This document shows, piece after piece, positions 45,715-56,400 of a DNA stretch of 64,000 bases; within the stretch, counting starts at the first letter, position 1; the number at the start of each line of letters is the position of its first letter. The DNA is from Burkholderia metallica (lineage in GTDB: Bacteria; Pseudomonadota; Gammaproteobacteria; Burkholderiales; Burkholderiaceae). The position numbers and the translations under genes were made by a program. The stretch lies in the NCBI RefSeq assembly GCF_902832845.1, contig NZ_CADFDB010000003.1, positions 248,001 through 312,000 on the forward strand, written 5' to 3'. Under the pieces are notes generated by a model that was not told where the DNA came from, did no database searches, and saw only the letters and a program-made list of their open reading frames with translations.

Positions 45715-46548
45715 ATGTGCCGCTGGCTCGCCTATACGGGTAACCCGATTCATCTCGAGACCGTCCTGTTCCGCGCGAAGCATTCGCTGATCGACCAGAG
45801 CCTGCATTCGGAGCTGGGCGCGACGACCACCAACGGCGACGGCTTCGGCATAGGCTGGTACGGGCACCCCGACGAACTCCCGTTCCGCTATCGCTCCGTG
45901 CATCCCGCATGGAACGACCGCAACCTGCGCGAAGCCGCGCGCGCGATCCGTTCGCGCATGTTCATCGCGCACATTCGCGCGGCCACCGACACGCCCGTAC
46001 AGGAAACCAACTGCCACCCGTTCCGCCACGGCCGCTGGCTGTTCGCGCACAACGGGCTGATCCGCGACTTCCACAAGCTGCGCCGCGACCTCACGATGAA
46101 AGTCGATCCCGCGCTGTTCCCGACGCTCGAAGGCTCGACCGACTCCGAACTGATGTTCCGCCTCGCGCTGACCTACGGCCTCGAGCAGACGCCGCTGCCG
46201 GCGCTCGAGCGGATGGTCGGCGTGGTCGAGGAAACCGCCGCGCGGCATCGCGTGGCCGACGCGCTGAACATGACGATCTGCGCGACCGACGGCGACCGGA
46301 TCATCGCGGTGCGCTATTCGAGCGAACGGCAATCGCGCTCGCTGTTCCACAGCACGTCGTTCAAGCACCTGCACGAGCTGTATCCGCACAACCCGCGCAT
46401 CGCCGAAGCCGGCGACGACGCGTTCATGGTCGTGTCCGAGCCGCTCGTCGACTTGCGGGGCGCATGGGAGGAGGTACCGGAGGGGATGGCGATCGTCGCG
46501 CACGGCGCCGATGTCCAGCAGCGGCCGTTCAGCCCGCGGCACAAGTAG
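45715..46548 (+). CDS. YafJ-type class II glutamine amidotransferase
   Basis: This 277-residue Ntn-type glutaminase starts MCRWLAYTGNPIHLETVLF, so Cys2 becomes the N-terminal nucleophile after Met removal. NGDGFGIGWYG, FIAHIRAAT and FAHNGLIRDF are the glutamine-binding motifs of GATase class II. It supplies ammonia from glutamine, with an unknown acceptor, as for YafJ. A GAAGGAG site precedes the ATG. The last 25 bases of the gene, including the stop, recur 880 bp downstream beyond cysC. Confidence 0.9.
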   Translation: MCRWLAYTGNPIHLETVLFRAKHSLIDQSLHSELGATTTNGDGFGIGWYGHPDELPFRYRSVHPAWNDRNLREAARAIRSRMFIAHIRAATDTPVQETNCHPFRHGRWLFAHNGLIRDFHKLRRDLTMKVDPALFPTLEGSTDSELMFRLALTYGLEQTPLPALERMVGVVEETAARHRVADALNMTICATDGDRIIAVRYSSERQSRSLFHSTSFKHLHELYPHNPRIAEAGDDAFMVVSEPLVDLRGAWEEVPEGMAIVAHGADVQQRPFSPRHK

Positions 46549-46551
46549 CGC
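46524..46551 (+). repeat. Direct repeat copy 1 (yafJ 3' end) flanking cysC
   Basis: GCCGTTCAGCCCGCGGC followed by ACAAGTAG is the end of the yafJ-type coding sequence. The same 25 bases, with one mismatch, occur at 47407-47431. Confidence 0.7.
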
Positions 46552-46717
46552 ATTGACACTGTTGACCGCATCGAGACGGCGGTACCAGACACACGATCAC
46601 GAAGCAATTCGTTAAAAAAGGAAGGGATTACAAACTTTCCGTCGCGTTACAATCCGCCACAGGAGTAAACCGAACTCAAGAATGTAACTGCACGGTCGTC
46701 CGCACCTCACATCGGAA

Positions 46718-47314
46718 ATGCCTCAAGACTTCAAGAATTTGTCACCCGCCACGCCGACGAACGGTCATCCCGCCAGTTCTGACGTGAAACAGGATCGAGC
46801 CTTCGTGGTGTGGCTGACCGGTATCTCCGGCGCAGGCAAATCGACGCTGGCGACTCTGCTGCAGGAACAACTCGATGCCCGCGGACTGCGCACGTATCTG
46901 CTGGATGCCGACCGCCTGCGCGAGGGGCTGAACCGCGATCTCGGATTCAGCGATGCCGATCGCCGGGAAAATATCCGACGCACCGCCGAAGTGGCCAGGC
47001 TGCTGGTGGATGCGGGATTCGTCGTCATCGCTGCGTTAATCTCGCCATTCCAGGAGGCGCGCGCCAAGGCGCGTGCGCGCTTTGCAACCGGTGCGTTCAT
47101 CGAGGTCTTTGTCGACGCGGCACTCGAAGTCACAGAGGCTCGCGACCCGAAGGGACTCTACGCGTTGGCAAGACAAGGCGCGATTCGCCAATTTACCGGC
47201 ATCGATTCCGCCTATGAACCACCGCAGTCCCCTGACGTTCACGTCCGAACGGCCGAGGCAAGCCCCTCGGAGTGTGTCGACACGATCATCCGGAAATTGC
47301 CGTTGGACGGCTGA
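46718..47314 (+). CDS. cysC: Adenylylsulfate (APS) kinase-like protein
   Basis: This 198-residue P-loop kinase has Walker A GISGAGKST (residues 35-43), LNRDLGFSDADRRENIRR, and ISPFQEAR with the APS-kinase active serine. It should phosphorylate APS to PAPS, the sulfate donor. Two positions deviate: the usual LDGDN(V/I)R reads LDADRLR, so the substrate may not be APS. It stands alone without cysD or cysN, lies between two copies of the yafJ 3' end, and is next to a capsule locus, where CysC-like kinases often serve sugar modification. The first 26 residues are a poorly conserved extension; an ATG downstream is not available, so ATG 46718 is kept. Confidence 0.82.
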   Translation: MPQDFKNLSPATPTNGHPASSDVKQDRAFVVWLTGISGAGKSTLATLLQEQLDARGLRTYLLDADRLREGLNRDLGFSDADRRENIRRTAEVARLLVDAGFVVIAALISPFQEARAKARARFATGAFIEVFVDAALEVTEARDPKGLYALARQGAIRQFTGIDSAYEPPQSPDVHVRTAEASPSECVDTIIRKLPLDG

Positions 47315-47406
47315 CGCCGTCGCGATCGAACGTCATCCGGCGCGCGTCTGTGCACTACTCGCGCGAACGGCACCACGTCCGCAGAGAATGCCAACGTACA
47401 CCGACA

Positions 47407-47436
47407 GCCGTTCAGCCCGCGGCCCAAGTAGAGCGC
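47407..47436 (+). repeat. Direct repeat copy 2 (orphan yafJ 3' end)
   Basis: GCCGTTCAGCCCGCGGC followed by CCAAGTAG repeats the yafJ gene end without its coding region. Together with copy 1 it brackets the cysC segment (about 0.9 kb). The rest of 47315-47454 shows no gene. Confidence 0.65.
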
Positions 47437-47454
47437 CAGGCAGGATACGCGCCG

Positions 47455-48135
47455 TCAGGCGCCGCGCGACAACGACAACCGCATCCGGATCGAATCGAGT
47501 TCAGCGGGCAGCCGGCGCGAACGCGCGCGGGGCCGCGGCAGCGCGGTGAACCCGAGCCGCTCGTAAAGCGCACGGGCCCGCACGTTGCGGGTCAGCACGT
47601 CGAGCACGACATCGCGGCCGCCGTCGGCGGGCAACGCGCCGGTATCCAGCGCGTCGCGAAACAGCGCGCTGAAGATTCCCGTGCCGCGCTGCCGCTCGTC
47701 GGTGGCGCAATGCGCGACGAGAATCTGCGAACGCTTCGGCGCCGGAATTTCCGTTTCGAGGATCAGCCCGCGCAACAACTGGCCGATCGTGCGGCGCACG
47801 CCGAAGAAGCGCGCCAGCGCCCACGCGACATGCACGTCGTCGAACCACGTCTGCCGCCCGTCGTGAATCGCCATCACGGCGAGCACGGCGCCGTCGTCGG
47901 CGACCGCGACACGATGCCGGCGCCACGAGAAGCGCCCGTGACGCGACCGGAACACCTGCTGCAGGAAGGCGATGCACCGCGTGTCGCTTTCACCGAGAAA
48001 GAACCCGAATTCAGCCACGCCGGACGCGAACACGAGCGGCGCGCACGCCGCCGCGTCGCCGGCCGCGGCCGCACGAAACCGCACGCGCTCGTCGGCGCGC
48101 GGCGCCGCTTGCGCGAACGCACCGGCCGGCGTCAC
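47455..48135 (-). CDS. GNAT-family N-acetyltransferase in capsule operon
   Basis: This 226-residue protein has a GNAT acetyl-CoA domain in its second half: VAHCATDERQRGTGIFSALF is the acyl-CoA pyrophosphate loop (motif A) and NVRARALYERLGFTALPRPR is motif B. The first half holds a variable substrate region. The GTG start at 48135 overlaps the wcbT stop (GTGA), so it is translationally coupled and forms the end of the capsule operon. In this setting it could acylate the amino group of a WcbT product or of a capsule amino sugar; that is inference. Confidence 0.8.
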   Translation of the reverse strand: MTPAGAFAQAAPRADERVRFRAAAAGDAAACAPLVFASGVAEFGFFLGESDTRCIAFLQQVFRSRHGRFSWRRHRVAVADDGAVLAVMAIHDGRQTWFDDVHVAWALARFFGVRRTIGQLLRGLILETEIPAPKRSQILVAHCATDERQRGTGIFSALFRDALDTGALPADGGRDVVLDVLTRNVRARALYERLGFTALPRPRARSRRLPAELDSIRMRLSLSRGA

Positions 48136-49460
48136 GCGCCGCGCCCCGCGAGCCGCGACAACACGGCAATCGTCCGGCTGATCTGCTCCGGCTCGTGCGT
48201 CGAGCAGATGAAGAAGCGCAGGCGCGCCGCTTTTTCCTCGACGGCCGGATAGAAGATCGGCTGCACGTTGATCCCTTCGTCGAACATCGCGTTGGCCCAT
48301 TGCGCGGCCTTCAGCGAGCTGCCCGTGATCACCGGCACGACTGCGAACCCGGCGCTCGTCCCCGTATTCAGCCCGGCGGCGCGCGCTTCGGTCAGGAACT
48401 GTCGCCCGCGCGCCTGCAGTCGCGCGACACGCTCCGGCTCCGCCTGCAGGCGTTCGAGCGCGGCCAGCGACGCTTCGGCGAGCGCCGGCGCGAGCCCGAC
48501 GCTGTACAGGAAGCCCGGCGCCAGGTGACGCAGCATGTCGACGAGCGGCTGGCAACCGGCGATGAAGCCGCCGCAGCCCGCCAGCGTCTTGCTCATCGTG
48601 CCCATCCACATGTCGACCTGGTCGGACGCGACGCCGCCATGCTCGCGGATGCCCCTGCCGGTCGCGCCGAGCACGCCGAGCGAATGCGCTTCGTCGACCA
48701 GCAGGAATGCGCCGTGACGCGTCTTCACGTCGACGAAGCGCTGCAGGTCGGGGAAATCGCCGTCCATGCTGTACAGCCCTTCGATCGCGATCAGCACGTG
48801 CCGGTATTCGCGGCGCACGCGCGACAGCAGTTCGTCGAGCGCCTGCCAGTCGTTGTGCGCGAAGCTCAGCCGCTTCGCGCCGCTCAGCTGCGCGCCCTGC
48901 ACGATGCTGTTGTGCGCGAGCGCATCGTGGACGATCAGATCGCCGGGGCCGAACAGCGCGCCGATCACCGTCACGTTCGTCGCGTGGCCGCTCACGAACG
49001 CGACGCAGTCGTCGGTCTCGTAGAACGCGGCCAGCGCGCGCTCGAGGTCGCGCTGCACCGGACGCTCGCCCGCGACCATCCGGCTCGCGGAGGCCGACGT
49101 GCCGTAGCGGTCGATCGCGGCTTTCGCGCGCGAGGACACGGCCGGATCGCCGGCAAGACCGAGGTAGTTGTAGTTCGCGAAGTTCAGATACTCGCGGCCG
49201 CCGATCAGCGTCGTCGCACCGGCCACGCCGTCGTGCACGCGGAAAAACGGCGAGTCGACGCGCAGCTTCTCGCCCATCTCGCGCATGATCCGCACCTGCT
49301 GATACTGCGGCATCGATTCGAAGCGGCTGCGCGCCGATGCGCCCTGCGCGGCGGGCGTGCCGGGCACGCCCGGTGCCGCGGCCGCCTCGGTCGCGCGCCC
49401 CAGTTGCCGTTTCAGCGCTTTCGCCGCCAGTTGCTGGCGAAGATGCTCTCCCAGTGCCAT
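48132..49460 (-). CDS. wcbT: Alpha-oxoamine synthase (serine palmitoyltransferase-like), capsule cluster
   Basis: This 442-residue PLP enzyme belongs to the family of serine palmitoyltransferase, 8-amino-7-oxononanoate synthase and 2-amino-3-ketobutyrate ligase. LIVHDALAHNSIVQGAQLSG, LLVDEAHSLGVLGATGRGIR and GTMSKTLAGCGGF, with the PLP lysine at Lys291, are all intact. The enzyme class condenses an acyl thioester with an amino acid and releases CO2 to give an aminoketone. The first 45 residues are a low-complexity extension. It lies 64 bp after wcbS and overlaps the GNAT gene. As the PKS in this operon has no thioesterase, WcbT is a good candidate to release its product. Confidence 0.85.
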   Translation of the reverse strand: MALGEHLRQQLAAKALKRQLGRATEAAAAPGVPGTPAAQGASARSRFESMPQYQQVRIMREMGEKLRVDSPFFRVHDGVAGATTLIGGREYLNFANYNYLGLAGDPAVSSRAKAAIDRYGTSASASRMVAGERPVQRDLERALAAFYETDDCVAFVSGHATNVTVIGALFGPGDLIVHDALAHNSIVQGAQLSGAKRLSFAHNDWQALDELLSRVRREYRHVLIAIEGLYSMDGDFPDLQRFVDVKTRHGAFLLVDEAHSLGVLGATGRGIREHGGVASDQVDMWMGTMSKTLAGCGGFIAGCQPLVDMLRHLAPGFLYSVGLAPALAEASLAALERLQAEPERVARLQARGRQFLTEARAAGLNTGTSAGFAVVPVITGSSLKAAQWANAMFDEGINVQPIFYPAVEEKAARLRFFICSTHEPEQISRTIAVLSRLAGRGA

Positions 49461-49514
49461 TGCTTCCTTCGCTCTGTCTCGAAAAGACGCTATGTTACGC
49501 CGCGCGTCATGAAA

Positions 49515-49532
49515 ACGCGTGGTGTCACGCGT
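49515..49532 (-). terminator. Weak hairpin-T element at the wcbS/wcbT junction
   Basis: ACGCGTG and CACGCGT form a perfect 7-bp stem with a GTGT loop that spans the wcbS stop. On the minus strand it is followed by TTTT. It may reduce, but can hardly prevent, transcription into wcbT. Confidence 0.35.
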
Positions 49533-50442
49533 CGGGAAACTCGGCCCACTCCCACGCGGTGGGTTCGGCCAGCAGCGCGTCCACCAGCCGGAAGTTCATC
49601 TCGTGGCTCGGCCGCAGCGCGCTCACGCGCGCCAGGAGCGGCGCGCCGGCCAGCGCGAGATCGCCGACCAGGTCGAGCACGCGGTGCCGGACGAACTCTT
49701 CCGGCAGCCGCATCCCGCCCAGCACGCGATTGCCGACGATGGACGCCGTACACGACGGCCGCGCACCGCGCAGGATCGGCACCCCGCGCAGATAGCCGGC
49801 GACGATCGCGGGCACCGCCCACTTCACGCGGCCATACGAGCGCGACGGCGCGATTTCGGTCGCAAACGCGGCCGGCGTCAGCGCGCCGTCCCAATGCATG
49901 TCGCCGAAGCCGCGCAGGTCGTTGCGCACGCTCAGTTCGTAACGCGGCGCCGGTTCGATCCGCATTTCGCGCCGCTGGTCGCCGTCGCCGTCGGTGACGA
50001 CGACGGGCCGCAGCACCCGGATGAAACGTTTCGGCGCATCGAGCGCGACGCGCCCGCACGCGCGGATCGCGTCCACCCACGGCGCGGCACTGCCGTCGAG
50101 AATCGGCACTTCCTCGGCATCGATCTCGACGATCGCGTGATCGATCTCGCACGCGAGCAGCGACGCGAGCAGATGCTCGATCGTGCGAACGCCGACGCCG
50201 TCGGCATTGCGCAGCATCGTGCAGAGCGGCTGCGCACGGCGCAGCGCGGGATCGACCGGCAGCGTCGCGAGCGTGCGCCCCTGCGCGACGCGACGGAACG
50301 CAATGCCCGTCACGCCCTCTTCCGGACGCGCGGGCAGGATCCGCACGCTCACCCGGCGCCCCGTGTGCAGCCCGTGACCGTCGATCGTCAGCGGACCTGC
50401 CAGCGTGCCCTGCCGCGATGCCCAGCCGGACGGCGCGCTCAT
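49525..50442 (-). CDS. wcbS: LpxC-type zinc deacetylase, capsule cluster
   Basis: This 305-residue protein has the two-domain fold of UDP-3-O-acyl-N-acetylglucosamine deacetylase. GHGLHTG lies near the N-terminus and RTIEHLLAS supplies Glu89 and the zinc ligand His90. EVPILDGSA follows. RHRVLDLVGDL supplies zinc ligands His253 and Asp257 plus Asp261, and SHEMN supplies the catalytic His280. All catalytic residues are present, so it is probably an active N-deacetylase. The housekeeping lpxC normally sits in the division cluster, so this is a second copy with its own substrate. It overlaps the wcbR stop by four bases. Confidence 0.85.
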   Translation of the reverse strand: MSAPSGWASRQGTLAGPLTIDGHGLHTGRRVSVRILPARPEEGVTGIAFRRVAQGRTLATLPVDPALRRAQPLCTMLRNADGVGVRTIEHLLASLLACEIDHAIVEIDAEEVPILDGSAAPWVDAIRACGRVALDAPKRFIRVLRPVVVTDGDGDQRREMRIEPAPRYELSVRNDLRGFGDMHWDGALTPAAFATEIAPSRSYGRVKWAVPAIVAGYLRGVPILRGARPSCTASIVGNRVLGGMRLPEEFVRHRVLDLVGDLALAGAPLLARVSALRPSHEMNFRLVDALLAEPTAWEWAEFPDA

Positions 50443-53400
50443 CGCGCGACCTCCAGCGTCGGCGACACCTGGCCCGCCACGGGCGCGTGCCGGCTATCGA
50501 GCATCGCGCGCGCTTCGCCGTCGATCGCGTGCTTCGCGGCGAGCGCCGCGACGGCCTCCTGCGCGGCATCCGTCGTGGAGCCGGCGTCCGCGTCGGCCGA
50601 CGCGCCGATCGAATCGACGATACGTCCGGCCAGCGTCGTCACCGATGCGCCCTCGGCAATCGCCATCACCGACAGCTTGACCTCGAATGCTTCCTCGACC
50701 GCGAGGCCGAGTTCCATTCCCATCAGCGAATCCATCCCCATGTCGAGCACGGATTTGTCGAGCGCGATGCGATCGGGCGTCATGTGCAGGATCCGCGCGA
50801 TCTGCGCCTGCAGCGTCCGGGCAACCAATGCGATCGCTTCGTCGCGCGGCAGCGCCAGCACTTCTTCCCGCAGTTGCGTGCCGCCGTCGCGCGCATCGCC
50901 GCCCTGCGCATGCGATTGCAGCAGCACATACCGGCGTGCCTTCGCGGCCGGCATCCCGCGCGCCACCGTGTGCCAGTCGAGCCGGACCACGGCTTCGCCT
51001 GCCGCACCGGCCATCAGCGCGCGTTCGAGCGCGACCATCGCTTCGTCGGACGTGATCGATGCGCCGCCGATCCGCGACTGCAACGCCTCGCGCGTATCCG
51101 CGTGACGCGCGAGGAAGCCGACGTCCTCGAGCGGCCCCCAGGCCATGAACGTGCCCGGCAGGCCCGCCGCGCGACGATGCTCGACGAGCGCCTCGAGGAA
51201 GCTGTTGGCCGCGACGTAGTTCGACTGCCCCGGATTGCCGAGATAGGTCGTCGCCGACGAATAGACCACGAACAGGTCGAGCGGCAACGCGCGCGTCGCG
51301 CGATGCAGGTTCCACGCGCCGGCCACCTTCGGGGCGAGCACCGCGGCCATGCGCGCATCGTCGAGATTGCGCACGAGGCCGTCGTCGATCGACATCGCGG
51401 AATGCAGCACGCCCTTCAATGGGCTGTCGCCCCGGACGATCGCATCGATCATCGCATCAACCGCCGCCGCGTCGGTCACATCGCACGACACGACCTCGAC
51501 CGTGACACCGAGTGTCGCGCGCCAGCGCTCGACTTCCTCGCGTGCGGCAGCAGCGAGTTCGCCGGAGCGGCTCGCCAGCGTCAGCCGGCGGGCGCCGCGC
51601 TCGACCATCCAGCGCGCGCTCGCGAAGCCGAGCCCGCCCGTGCCGCCGACCACCAGGTACGTGCCGTGCGGATCGAGCGCGAGCGAACCCGCGCGCGTGA
51701 CGCCGCGCGTCGGGGCCGGCGTGCCGGACGGATAGGTCACGAGCACCTTGCCGATCTGGCGCGCCTGCTGCATGTAGCGGAACGCGTCCTCCGCCCGTTC
51801 GGCGGGAAACGCGCGATACGGCAGCGGATGCAGCACGCCGGCTGCGAACAGCGCCATCACGTCGCCGAACAGGCGCGCGGTCAGCTCCGGGAGCGCCCCC
51901 ATCAACTGGTCGGCGTCGATGCCGAAGTAGCTGATGTTGTTGCGGAACGGCCGCAGCCCGATATGGCTGTTTTCGTAGAAGTCGCGCTTGCCGAGCTCGA
52001 GGAAACGGCCGAACGGCCGCAGCGTATCGATGCTGCGCACCATCGCCTCGCCAGCGAGCGAATTCAGCACGATGTCGACGCCCTCGCCGCCCGTCATCGC
52101 GCGAATCTCGTCCGCGAACGCGAGGCTGCGCGAATCGAGCACGTGGTCCGCGCCGAGCAGGCGCACGAACTCGCGCTTCTCGTCGCTGCCGGCCGTCGCG
52201 AACACTTCCGCGCCGAAGTGGCGCGCGAGCTGGATCGCGGCGATTCCGACACCGCCCGCGCCGCCGTGCACGAGCACGCGCTCGCCGCGACGCAGCCGCG
52301 CGAGTTCGACGAGCGCGTAGTACGCGGTGAAGAACGTGGTCGGCACCGTCGCCGCTTCCTCGAACGACAGCCGCTCGGGTTTCTGCGCGATCGCCTGCGC
52401 GCGCGTCCTCACGCGCGTCGCGAACGACGCCGGCGCGAAGCCGAGAATCGCATCGCCCGGCGCGAATTCCGTCACGGCGTCGCCCACCCGGACGACGCGG
52501 CCCGACAGCTCCATGCCGATCGTCGCGCCCGCGAAGCCGGTCTCGACCGCTTCATCGGACAGCAGCCCCATCGCATACATCACGTCACGGAAATTAAGGC
52601 CGGTCGCAACGGGCTCGATCTCCACCTCGTCCGCGCCCAGCGCGCTTTCCGGCAACGCGAACCATTCGAGATTGCGCAACGAGCCCGGCGCATCGAACGC
52701 GAGCACGGCCGCACGCGCGATCGCACCGTCGTTGCGCGCCGCAGCCTGTGCGGCGGTCAGCATGCGCGGCACCTGCCGCCCGTGTGCGCCCAGAATGACT
52801 TCTTCCTCGACGGCAGCGCCGGTCAGCTCGCGAATCAATGCGTCGGGGAGGCTGTCCGCCGCGCGATCGACATCGATCAGGCGGCAGGCGAGTTCGGGGT
52901 GCTCGTTCGCCAGCACGCGGCCGAGGCCCCATAGCGTCGCCTGTTCCGGATGCGCATTCGCGCTCCCGGAGAACGGCGCGCCGCCGCGTGTGACGACGGT
53001 CAGCCGCATGGCCGCGTTCGGCTGTGCACCGAGCACACGCACGAGCGCCGCCAGCGCGATCACGCCGTTACGCTGCGCAGCCATCAGGTCGTCCCCCGTC
53101 GTCGATTCGACGAGCGGCGTTTCCGGCGCGCAGAACACGACATGCGCCGGCTGCCCGGCCGGCAACGACGCGATTGCATCGGCCGCGTGCGTGACGTCGA
53201 CGATATCGGCCGGATAGCCCGCGCGCGCCAGCGCATCGGCCAGCTGCCCGCCGAAACCGCCGGCGGCGTCGGGTGCGTGCATCACGAGCCATTGCTCGCT
53301 GCGCGCCAGCGTATCGAGATCGTTCGATTCGTCGTCGCGTCGCGCGGCGATGGCGCTCGCGGGGTTGCGCGCGATGACGAGCGTCGGCGTGCCGTCCAGA

Positions 53401-56400
53401 TCGAGCGACTGCTCGACGTGCCGTACGACGTCGACGTAGCCCGCGCGTTCGAGCGCCGACTCGAGCGCCGCCGGCGTCGGCGGCACAGCCGCATCGGCTT
53501 CAGCCGACGCAGCCTGCGCGCCCGATACGATGTCGGAGAAGCGCCCGCGCCGCGATTCGGCCAGCAGCAACAAGCCGCCCGGCGCCAGCCACGACCGCAT
53601 CGCATTCAGTGCGTCGGCCACGTCGCGATGGCCGCTCAACGCGCGGTTCGCGACGATCAGGTCGTACGGGCCGGCGTCGTCGGCCGCCAGCGACAGCCGC
53701 TCGCCCGACTGCAGCGCGACCGTGCGCACCGCCGCTTCCGCATCCGTGTCGAACCCGGCCAGCTGGCCGGCCGTCGCGGCGATCGTGTGATCGCAGCGCG
53801 CGGCCGCGAGATGCATGCCGAGCGTCTGCAGCACGTCGCCGTCCGTCGCGCCCAGTTCGAGCACGCGCAACCGGCGTGCCGGCTGCCATTCGTCGACGGC
53901 CTGCTCGACGCTTGCGCCCAGCAACGCGTGCACGTGCTGCCACGTCGGCGATGCGGCAAGAAGTTGTTCGACGAGACTGTGCCCGGTCGGCGACAGCAGG
54001 CGCGCGCCGTCCTTCTCCCCGCTCAGCACGTCGGGCAACGCCGCGCCGCAGTGCGCGAGCAACGTCAGCTCCGCCACGTGCCCCGGCGATTCGGCCAGCA
54101 GCCCGCGCCACAGCTCGTCGAGCGGCGGCAGCGCCGCACATGCCGCGTCGTCGCGCACGAGCAGCGCGCCATCGCGATGCGCGAGACCGTCCTCGACCAG
54201 CATGTCGGCAAGACGCGCGGCCAGCGCGTCGCGCCCGGCCGCCGGCTGCCACGTGCCGGAGAAAGCGCCGAGCGCGTCGAACGCGCGAAGCGCGTAGAGG
54301 CTCGCCAGCACGTCGAGCAGCGGCAGGATTTCGGTCAGATGCTGCGTCCGGCGGCCGTCGTGCCCGGCCGCATCGAGCCGCGCAACCGCCTGCGCGAGCA
54401 GCACGTCGGGCGCCGGCAAACCGGCTGCGTCGACGTCGCCCGGCAGCGGCATTTCTTCAAGGTGGTAGACGAAACGCGCGGGCGGGCTCTGCCGGCGGCC
54501 GACGAGATCGACGCGCCGGAACCGGCAGCCGCCGAGCCGCGCGACGATCGCGCCCCGCGCGTCGAGGAATTCGAAATGCGCAACGATCGAATGCGGGCTG
54601 TGCCTGTCGATCCGCACGCGCACCCGCTCGACCGTGTCGCCGCGCAGATAGTCCACCCGGCCGATCTGCACCGGCACGTAGGCCGGATGCTCGCCTTCGC
54701 GCGCGTGCGCCGCCAGCAACGCGAACAGCGGATGAAACCCGCTGTCCATCAGCGCCGGATGCAGCAGATAGGCGGACATCGCCTGCGCGTCGCCGCACGC
54801 GGCCGGCGCGGCGACGTCGGCCAGCGCCTCGCCGTCGCCCGCGGCGACCCGCACGGTGCGGACCCAGCGGAACGCCGGCCCGTAGCCGAGGCCGATGGCC
54901 GCCGTGTTCGCGTACAGCGTGTCGCCGTCGGCGGCGGGCAGCGCGAGCAGACGGGCGAGCGCGTCGGCCGGCACGACGCTCGCGTCGCCGAGCGTGTTGC
55001 CGCTTTCCAGCATCCGCCCCGTCACGTTCAGCGTCCACGCGCTGTCGGACATCCGGTCGCGCGTCTCGATCGTGAAGGTCGCGGTGCGCGGCTCGATCAC
55101 GAGCCGGAACAGTTTCGCCTGCTGCGGCTGGAATACCACCGGCGTGCGGATCTCGACGTCTTCGAGCGCCGCATCCGGCGTATCGAAGAAGGTGCGTGCC
55201 GCCGCGAGCGCCATTTCCACGTACCCGGCCCCCGGGAACGCGACGCCGCCGTCGACCACGTGATCGGCCAGCATCGGCAGCTTCGCCGGATCGAGCTGGT
55301 TTTCCCAAGCGAACGCGTGCTCATGCAGGCGATAGCCGAGCAGCGGATGCGCGCGGCGGCGATTGACGAGGCCGTAGCCTTCGACGGTCGGCGTCAGCCA
55401 GAAGCGCTCGCGCTGCCACGGATAGGACGGCAATGCGGCACGCGATGCGCCCGGCGCGAAGCGCTCGGGATCGACGCTCGCACCATGCGCGATCGCCGCG
55501 AGAATCGCCTGCCGCAGCATCGCCGCGCTGCCGTGATCGCGCTTGAGCGTCGGCAGCGCCACGCCGTTCACGCCGGCTGCCGAGCATGCCTGCTTCACAT
55601 AGCTGCGCAGGATCGAATGCGGCGAGACCTCGACGAACAGCCGGACGCCCTGCTCGATCAGATGCGCGATGCCGTCGCCGAAGCGCACCGGTTCGCGAAT
55701 GTTGCGCCACCAGTAGCGGGCATCGAGCTCGGTGCCGGCCAGCGCGCCGCCGGTCACCGTCGACACGAACGTGCCGTTGCCCGGCTGCGGCCGCAGGCTC
55801 GCCAGTTCGGCCAGCACGACCGGCTCGATGCGGTTCATGTGGCTGCTGTGGAACGCGTAGTCGAGATCCAGCATCTGGAAGAACTTGCCGCTGCCGCGCA
55901 GCGCGGCCTCCAGCGCCTGCAGCCCTTGCAGCTCACCCGCGAGCGTCACCGCATCGGGGCTGTTGATGCCCGCGATCTCGACGCGCCGCGCCAGCCCGTG
56001 GCGCGCGATCAGTTCGCGCGCCGCTGCATCGCCGATGCCGACGGCCGCCATCCGGCCGCTGCCGCGCGTCATCGCCTGCGCGCGGCTGCGGATCTTGATC
56101 ACGCGAACCGCGTCGGCGAGCGACAGCGCGCCCGTCACCCACGCCGCGGCGATCTCGCCGACGCTGTGGCCGATGGCCGCGTCGTAACGCATCCCGCGCG
56201 CGTCGATCACGCGAACCATGCCGACCTGGATCGCGAACAGCAGCGGCTGCGCGTTCTCCGTCGCGGCCAGCCATTCCGCGCCCGCGCCGGCCAGCCATTC
56301 CGCGCCCGGGCCGCCGCGCATCACGTCGACGAGCGACGGGCTGCCGTCGGCACACCACAGCGCGTCGACCTCGTCGAGCGCCGCGCGGAAGACTGCATTC

